Origin: Gammaproteobacteria bacterium
Lineage (GTDB): Bacteria > Pseudomonadota > Gammaproteobacteria > Pseudomonadales > Halieaceae
Direction of reading: 5' to 3'
NCBI GenBank assembly: GCA_030431585.1
Contig: JAUIIQ010000003.1
Coordinates: forward strand, 1-64,000
Length of the DNA stretch: 64,000 nt
In this document: positions 58,935-64,000 of the stretch, piece after piece
How the letters are laid out: every line of letters starts with the position of its first letter
Position numbering within the stretch: position 1 is the first letter of the stretch
Made by a program: the position numbers and the translations under genes
Notes under the pieces: generated by a model
What the model was told of the DNA's origin: nothing
Databases searched by the model: none
The model's input: the letters and a program-made list of their open reading frames with translations, nothing else

Positions 58935-59536
58935 GCCTGTGCCTCGCTGCGGCAACGCTGCCAGCAACAGCACAAGACCCGATACAGGTGGTGGAGCCGC
59001 AACTTGAGCGCCGTGAAATCGAGCCGCCAGCCATAGACAGTGAGAATTTCGAGGTAGGCTTTTTTGCCGGCATGATCAGCATAGACGATTTTGCCAGCGA
59101 ACCGGTCTATGGCGTGCGCGCGGCCTGGCACCTTTCAGAGGACTTCTTCTTTGAGGCCAATATAGGACTGGCTGAGGCAGACCTCACCAGCTACGAAAAA
59201 CTCAGTGGCGGCGCACCTTTGTTTGAGGACAGCGAACGAGACTATCAGTTCTACAACCTCAGCGTGGGCTGGAACGTGCTCCCGGGAGAAATCTACTTCT
59301 CCGAGAAGCGGGCTTTCAAGTCTGACCTCTACCTGATCGCTGGCGTAGGCGGCACCGACTTCCTGGGAGACACCTGGTTTACCGCGACGGTAGGCATAGG
59401 CTATCGCCTGCTTATCAATGACTGGATCGCCTGGCGACTTGATGTTCGCGACCACATTTTCAACCGTGACACCTTCGGTGACGACGAAACCACCCAGAAT
59501 ATCGAGTGGTCCACCGGCGTCACCTTTTTCTTCTGA
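58904..59536 (+). CDS. outer-membrane beta-barrel protein
   Basis: Signal peptide [18 protein letters not shown]; alternating strands, C-terminal aromatic ...[11 protein letters not shown]. Confidence 0.85.
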   Translation: MENRYQRVLLGLCLAAATLPATAQDPIQVVEPQLERREIEPPAIDSENFEVGFFAGMISIDDFASEPVYGVRAAWHLSEDFFFEANIGLAEADLTSYEKLSGGAPLFEDSERDYQFYNLSVGWNVLPGEIYFSEKRAFKSDLYLIAGVGGTDFLGDTWFTATVGIGYRLLINDWIAWRLDVRDHIFNRDTFGDDETTQNIEWSTGVTFFF

Positions 59537-59556
59537 TCCGCCCGGGGGCCTTTGCC

Positions 59557-60039
59557 ATGAAATCTCTCGTTTTAAGCCTGCTGTTGATCTGCGCACCGTT
59601 TGCTGCTGCAGTAACCGATACTGGCAGCGCCGCCAACTTTACGCTGAAGAGTCTTACCGGTGAAAACATCCGCCTGAGCGAACACCGTGGTGAAGTTGTG
59701 CTGATCAATTTCTGGGCCTCCTGGTGCGGTCCCTGCCGCCAGGAGATGCCCGAACTCGAGGCATTGCATCAGCGTTATCGTGACCTCGGTTTTCTGGTGC
59801 TGGGCATCAACGTGGAACAGGATCGGAGCAGCGCTGAACGCGTGCTGCGCGATCTCGGCGTCAGCTTCCCTGTGCTATTTGACGACGATAACAAAGTGAG
59901 TGAACTCTACGACGTGGACGCTATGCCGGTTACCGTGCTTGTCGACCGCAACGGCGAACTGCGTTTTGCTCACAAGGGCTACAAGCCGGGCTACGAGGCA
60001 ATGTACGAGCAGCAAATTCGCGAGCTGGTCAAGGAGTAG
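59557..60039 (+). CDS. TlpA-like thiol:disulfide oxidoreductase
   Basis: Signal peptide; VVLINFWASWCGPCRQEMPELEALHQRY (WCGPC); VLFDDDNKVSELYDVDAMPVTVLVDRNG. Confidence 0.95.
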   Translation: MKSLVLSLLLICAPFAAAVTDTGSAANFTLKSLTGENIRLSEHRGEVVLINFWASWCGPCRQEMPELEALHQRYRDLGFLVLGINVEQDRSSAERVLRDLGVSFPVLFDDDNKVSELYDVDAMPVTVLVDRNGELRFAHKGYKPGYEAMYEQQIRELVKE

Positions 60040-60044
60040 TACCG

Positions 60045-60263
60045 ATGAAACGACGCATAAGCCTGCTGACCGCGTTGCTGCTGATGACGGGCTGCGGCAT
60101 ACAACCCTGGGTCAAACCCTACGAGCGGCAGCATCTGGCCGAGCCGATCATGCGCTTCGACAGAGACCCGATCGCGGGGGCCTACACCAAGCATGTGTAC
60201 CAGTCGCGCGAGAGCGCCAGGGGTGCCGAAGGTGGCGCAGGAGTCGGTTGTGGCTGTAACTGA
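60045..60263 (+). CDS. DUF4266 lipoprotein with C-terminal GCGCN
   Basis: 72 aa; lipobox LLMTGCG; VKPYERQHLAEPIMRFDRDPIAGAYTKHVYQSRESARGAEGGAGVGCGCN. Confidence 0.9.
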   Translation: MKRRISLLTALLLMTGCGIQPWVKPYERQHLAEPIMRFDRDPIAGAYTKHVYQSRESARGAEGGAGVGCGCN

Positions 60264-61419
60264 ATTACGATCCGGCCATTGCCTGCTGGCCGCAGTGGCG
60301 GCACTGATGCATGTGGCTGTTTCGACCCAGGCCGCCACCTTACCCGAGGAGCGCGCGGACGCCATGTACCACCGCTATGACGGCGGCGGCGTTACGGTTG
60401 ATGGTCCATCGCTGCTGGTGCGCAAAAACTTCAAGGAAACCCTTTCCGTCAGTGGCAACTACTACGTTGATAACATCAGCAGCGCATCCATTGACGTGAT
60501 CGCCTCCGGCGCCAGCAAGTATACGGAGGAACGCACCGAATACTCGCTTGCGGGTGACTATCTCTATGGAAAAAGCCTGTTCAGCGCCGGCGTTACCTAC
60601 AGTGACGAAAGTGACTATCAGGCCGCCACCTATTCACTGGGTGTGAGCCAGGATTTCTTCGGCGACCTGACAACGCTCAGCTTTGGTTATTCACTGGGCC
60701 AGGATGAAGTGTCACAAAATGGCAACAACGAATTCGAAGAGGACATTGACAGACACAGCTTTCGCATTGGCCTGAATCAGGTGATCACACCAAAACTGGT
60801 GCTGGCAGCAAACTATGAGTTGATAACCGACGAAGGCTACCTGAACAATCCTTACCGCAGCTATCGCTTTCTCAGCGATCCGCTTGACCCGTCAGCAGGC
60901 TACCAGTTTTCCCGCGAGGTCTATCCGCAAACCCGAACCTCGGACGCTGCCTCCCTGCAATTTCGTTATCGCCTGCCGTGGCAGGCTGCGGTGGGCGGGC
61001 AGTACCGGTTCTTTACCGACGACTGGGGCATTGATGCACACACCACACAAGTGAGCTACACCCATGTGCTCTACCAGCACTGGACCGTTGACGTGTTGTA
61101 TCGATGGTACAGCCAGGGTCAGGCCGATTTTTACCAGGACCTGTTTCTATTCCCTTCCCAGGACGAGAAAGACTACCGCGCCAGAGACAAGGAAATGAGC
61201 GAGTTCAGTAACCAGACGCTTTCGCTGTACGTCAGTTACGAGCGGCCCCTGAGCTGGCGCTATGCCTACAAGGCCGGGATTACCCTGCAATACGACCGCA
61301 TCAGCTTCGATTACGATAACTTCACCGACCTGACGGTAGCGGAGACGCTACCCGGTGATGAACCACTTTATGCATTTGATGCAGACGTCTACAAACTCTT
61401 GTTCACTCTTTGGTACTGA
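60250..61419 (+). CDS. DUF3570 outer-membrane beta-barrel protein
   Basis: Likely GTG start overlapping DUF4266; MYHRYDGGGVTVDGPSLLVRKNFKETLSVSGNYYVDNISSASIDVIASGASKYTEERTEYSLAGDYL. Confidence 0.9.
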   Translation: MAVTELRSGHCLLAAVAALMHVAVSTQAATLPEERADAMYHRYDGGGVTVDGPSLLVRKNFKETLSVSGNYYVDNISSASIDVIASGASKYTEERTEYSLAGDYLYGKSLFSAGVTYSDESDYQAATYSLGVSQDFFGDLTTLSFGYSLGQDEVSQNGNNEFEEDIDRHSFRIGLNQVITPKLVLAANYELITDEGYLNNPYRSYRFLSDPLDPSAGYQFSREVYPQTRTSDAASLQFRYRLPWQAAVGGQYRFFTDDWGIDAHTTQVSYTHVLYQHWTVDVLYRWYSQGQADFYQDLFLFPSQDEKDYRARDKEMSEFSNQTLSLYVSYERPLSWRYAYKAGITLQYDRISFDYDNFTDLTVAETLPGDEPLYAFDADVYKLLFTLWY

Positions 61420-62395
61420 GTAACAGCTCCGCTGAGTAGTGCAGCCTGCCCTCCCCGTCGACAATGATGGCGTCGACACCTGGCAGGCTGTTTACCAGAG
61501 ACAGGCCTTTGTCCACACCAAGCACGAAAACGGTGGTGGACAGTGCATCGCTATCCATAGCCAGCGGCGCAATCACGCTTGCACTGCGCACTGCCCTTGC
61601 AGACTCGCCTGTGCCCGGGTCAAGAATATGGTGATAGCGAACACCATCGCGCTCAAAGAATCGCTCATAATCACCTGACGTGGAAATCGCCGTGTCCTCC
61701 AGGGGTATCACCACCACGTAGTCACCCGGCTTACGTGGATGGCGGATACCGATCATGCGCGGCCGATCACCCAGATTGCCGATGATCCGGCTGTCACCAC
61801 CAGCACTGACCACCGCAGATTTGACACCTGCGGCCGCCAGCAGGCTGACTGCACGGTCAACGGCATAGCCCTTGGCAATTCCGCCAAGGTCTATCGACAT
61901 GCCCTCACGCCTGAAGCGTATGGTTGAGCGGCCTGTATCCAGCTCAATCTGCCGGTAATCGATAGCGGCACGCGCCGGTGCCAGTTCTTCACTCGCGGGC
62001 GCCCTGCCGTTGCGGTAGTCATACAACTCACCAGCAGAGGCGAAACTGATATCAAATGCGCCCTCACTGAGGCGTGAGAAATGGAAAGACCGCTGTACCA
62101 CGTCGACGATCTCCGGGGTAACGGTAACGGGTCCGCGATGTGCCTCAAGGTTTATCCTGGCGAGCACGCTGGCCGGATTCCATGGGTTCATCATCAGGTC
62201 CAGGCGTTTAAACTCGGCGAATACCGTGTCGGTGAGGAGCCGACCCTGCGTCACATCATCGGCCCAGAACTCCACGCTGACCTCCGTTCCCATCAGATGG
62301 CGTGTTTCGCTCAGCCATTCAGCCCGGCTGCCGGACGCTGGCGCCAGGACGAGGGTAATCAGCAGGAAAAAAAAGAGAGAGGGTGAGTGGCGCAT
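61403..62395 (-). CDS. apbE: FAD:protein FMN transferase (ApbE family)
   Basis: LMGTEVSVEFWADD, MNPWNPASVLARIN, SIDLGGIAKGYAVDRAV, VSAGGDSRIIG, HHILDPGTGESA, ASVIAPLAMDSDALSTTVFVLG. Confidence 0.95.
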   Translation of the reverse strand: MRHSPSLFFFLLITLVLAPASGSRAEWLSETRHLMGTEVSVEFWADDVTQGRLLTDTVFAEFKRLDLMMNPWNPASVLARINLEAHRGPVTVTPEIVDVVQRSFHFSRLSEGAFDISFASAGELYDYRNGRAPASEELAPARAAIDYRQIELDTGRSTIRFRREGMSIDLGGIAKGYAVDRAVSLLAAAGVKSAVVSAGGDSRIIGNLGDRPRMIGIRHPRKPGDYVVVIPLEDTAISTSGDYERFFERDGVRYHHILDPGTGESARAVRSASVIAPLAMDSDALSTTVFVLGVDKGLSLVNSLPGVDAIIVDGEGRLHYSAELLLSTKE

Positions 62396-62520
62396 AGTTA
62401 GTTACTATCAGCGAAAAGCGGGAGATTTCCAACAATAATTGTGGAAAATACGTAGCTCGCCCTCTAGATTCTGACTACACAGAAGCACCAAGGACGGCTG
62501 GCAAGCGAGTTTATTAACAA

Positions 62521-63768
62521 ATGAAGCGCTTCGATCTTACTTTCAAGGGCGACATACTGCCCGACTTCGACCCCGACGAAGTACGCGAGGGTTTAGCAGA
62601 ACTCTTTGGCATCAACGACGAGCTGGTACTGGACGAATTGTTTTCAGGAGACAGCTTCGTACTGCGCAGCGGACTCGACCGACGCTCGGCAGCAGACTAC
62701 TTTCGCAAAATTGCACAGTTGGGTGGCAAGGCTGAACTCGTAACGCGTATCGTACCCGACCATCAGGATAGCGAAAGCGACGTGGTGACAAAGCTGGAGA
62801 GCGATCAGGCGCATACCGACGCGCAACCGGAAACGCTCCACAAGGACATCGACTATTACCCCTCTGGGGAGAAGTCCGGAAGTGAACCTGCCGCGCCAGA
62901 TGACAGCCACCGGGAGCCGACTATCGATACCGGCCCTAGCGCAGCTGAAGTATTGCAGCGTCTGCAAGGGCTGCAGCAGGAGGCGGAAGAAGACCACAAC
63001 AGCAAGCTCAGGCATCTGGAGACGTTAAAGGCGGAGGTGAAGCAACAGACATCTGCTGCGCTGGAGGACATCAAACAACACCGAGAACAGGTGCTGTTGA
63101 CAGCGCAGGACGAAACCACACGCCTGGAGAAGCAGGAGCGCGAGATCAGGGAACAGTATGAACGTGATATCGCGTTGCTGGACGAGGAGGAAGAGGCACA
63201 GGCAAGCCGCTTGAGTCGGGAACTGCAGCAACTTGAAGCGCAGTATCGCGAGCAGCAGGAAGACCTTGCAACATCGAGAACACAGCTACGACAAGACCGG
63301 ACGCAATTGTGTGAAGCGGCAGACGCAAGAATCAGGGCCCTGGAGGAAGAGATTGCCGCTACACGGGCGCAGTGCGAGCAGGACGTGGCAGCAATAGATA
63401 AGTTGTTACAGGAAAAGGATGTCAGCAGCGATAGCCTGGAACAGGGTTACAGTGAGCAAACCGGCTCAGCGCAAACACTGCATCAGGACACCCTCGAAGA
63501 ACTCGAGGCCAGAAAACGTGAGGCAACGCGCCAATACGAGGAACAGCGCGAAGCCATCCGGCAACGCCAGCAGGAACAGGACAGACACCGCGAAGAACGG
63601 CTAACCGGACTGTGGGAGGACGAAGAAAAAAATCAACACCAGGCGCAGGACCGCCTGAAACAACTTGAAGTCACTCGCAAGCGCGAGGAGCAGGCGCTAA
63701 AACAACGCCTTGAACGCCTGCGCGCAGAGGAGGAAAAAGTTCGCAAAGGGGAGCTGTCACTGCCCTGA
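62521..63768 (+). CDS. coiled-coil protein with N-terminal FKGDILPDFDPDEVREGLAELFGI-type domain
   Basis: ~75-aa globular N-terminus then long E/Q/R-rich coiled coil; no TM or signal. Confidence 0.8.
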   Translation: MKRFDLTFKGDILPDFDPDEVREGLAELFGINDELVLDELFSGDSFVLRSGLDRRSAADYFRKIAQLGGKAELVTRIVPDHQDSESDVVTKLESDQAHTDAQPETLHKDIDYYPSGEKSGSEPAAPDDSHREPTIDTGPSAAEVLQRLQGLQQEAEEDHNSKLRHLETLKAEVKQQTSAALEDIKQHREQVLLTAQDETTRLEKQEREIREQYERDIALLDEEEEAQASRLSRELQQLEAQYREQQEDLATSRTQLRQDRTQLCEAADARIRALEEEIAATRAQCEQDVAAIDKLLQEKDVSSDSLEQGYSEQTGSAQTLHQDTLEELEARKREATRQYEEQREAIRQRQQEQDRHREERLTGLWEDEEKNQHQAQDRLKQLEVTRKREEQALKQRLERLRAEEEKVRKGELSLP

Positions 63769-63783
63769 GCATGCCTGAACTCT

Positions 63784-64000
63784 TCAGCCTGCAGGATCCT
63801 GCCCCGACTCAACATTGCGAGCAGCCTGTACCTGGTCCATCTGGTGGCGATACGCTTCCACGATTTTATCGACACCCGAGGGGTTGAGCCCCCCTGTATT
63901 CCCTACTGCCACATAGGTTGCATAGACTGCAGAGGCGGACATCAGTGCCGCCGATACAACATGCGTACCCACCCCCTCGTCTTTCATTTCATTGGCGAGC
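63784..64000 (-). CDS. DUF3144-like protein, 5' truncated at window edge
   Basis: LANEMKDEGVGTHVVSAALMSASAVYATYVAVGNTGGLNPSGVDKIVEAYRHQM; frame open to window end. Confidence 0.6.
   Translation of the reverse strand, partial: LANEMKDEGVGTHVVSAALMSASAVYATYVAVGNTGGLNPSGVDKIVEAYRHQMDQVQAARNVESGQDPAG

Overview
The window looks like chromosomal DNA from a GC-rich, probably marine, gammaproteobacterium (inferred from gene content only). From left to right: (i) housekeeping genes: CorC/CNNM protein, DUF1289, gamma-carbonic anhydrase, NUDIX, YqfO-like, tgt, queA, and tRNA-Leu(CAA). (ii) A ~27 kb catabolic island (5.6-32.4 kb): Rieske oxygenase, a thiolase-like protein without the usual Cys plus DUF35, MaoC and FAS1-like dehydratases, two acyl-CoA ligases, acyl-CoA dehydrogenase, Baeyer-Villiger-type monooxygenase, LLM oxidoreductase, three SDRs, four SnoaL-like proteins, two TetR regulators, a TonB-dependent receptor and two cytochrome-c/PQQ propeller proteins. 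The island's promoter regions carry two families of ~15-bp palindromes. (iii) A 2225-aa RTX protein with an N-terminal class-3 lipase domain, overlapping an uncharacterised single-TM protein gene. (iv) A ~21.6 kb divergently organised envelope/redox supercluster (40.8-62.4 kb). It has AgmX/TonB-like, ExbD x2, ExbB, TPR lipoproteins, a Tat-type secreted protein, heme-motif lipoproteins (one LamG, one HzsA-related), outer-membrane barrels, TlpA, DUF4266 with a C-terminal GCGCN, DUF3570 and ApbE. This supercluster is the best candidate for an undescribed system. (v) A coiled-coil protein and a truncated DUF3144-like gene. No CRISPR array, transposase, integrase or prophage signature was recognised. 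All family names come from reading motifs; no database search was run.
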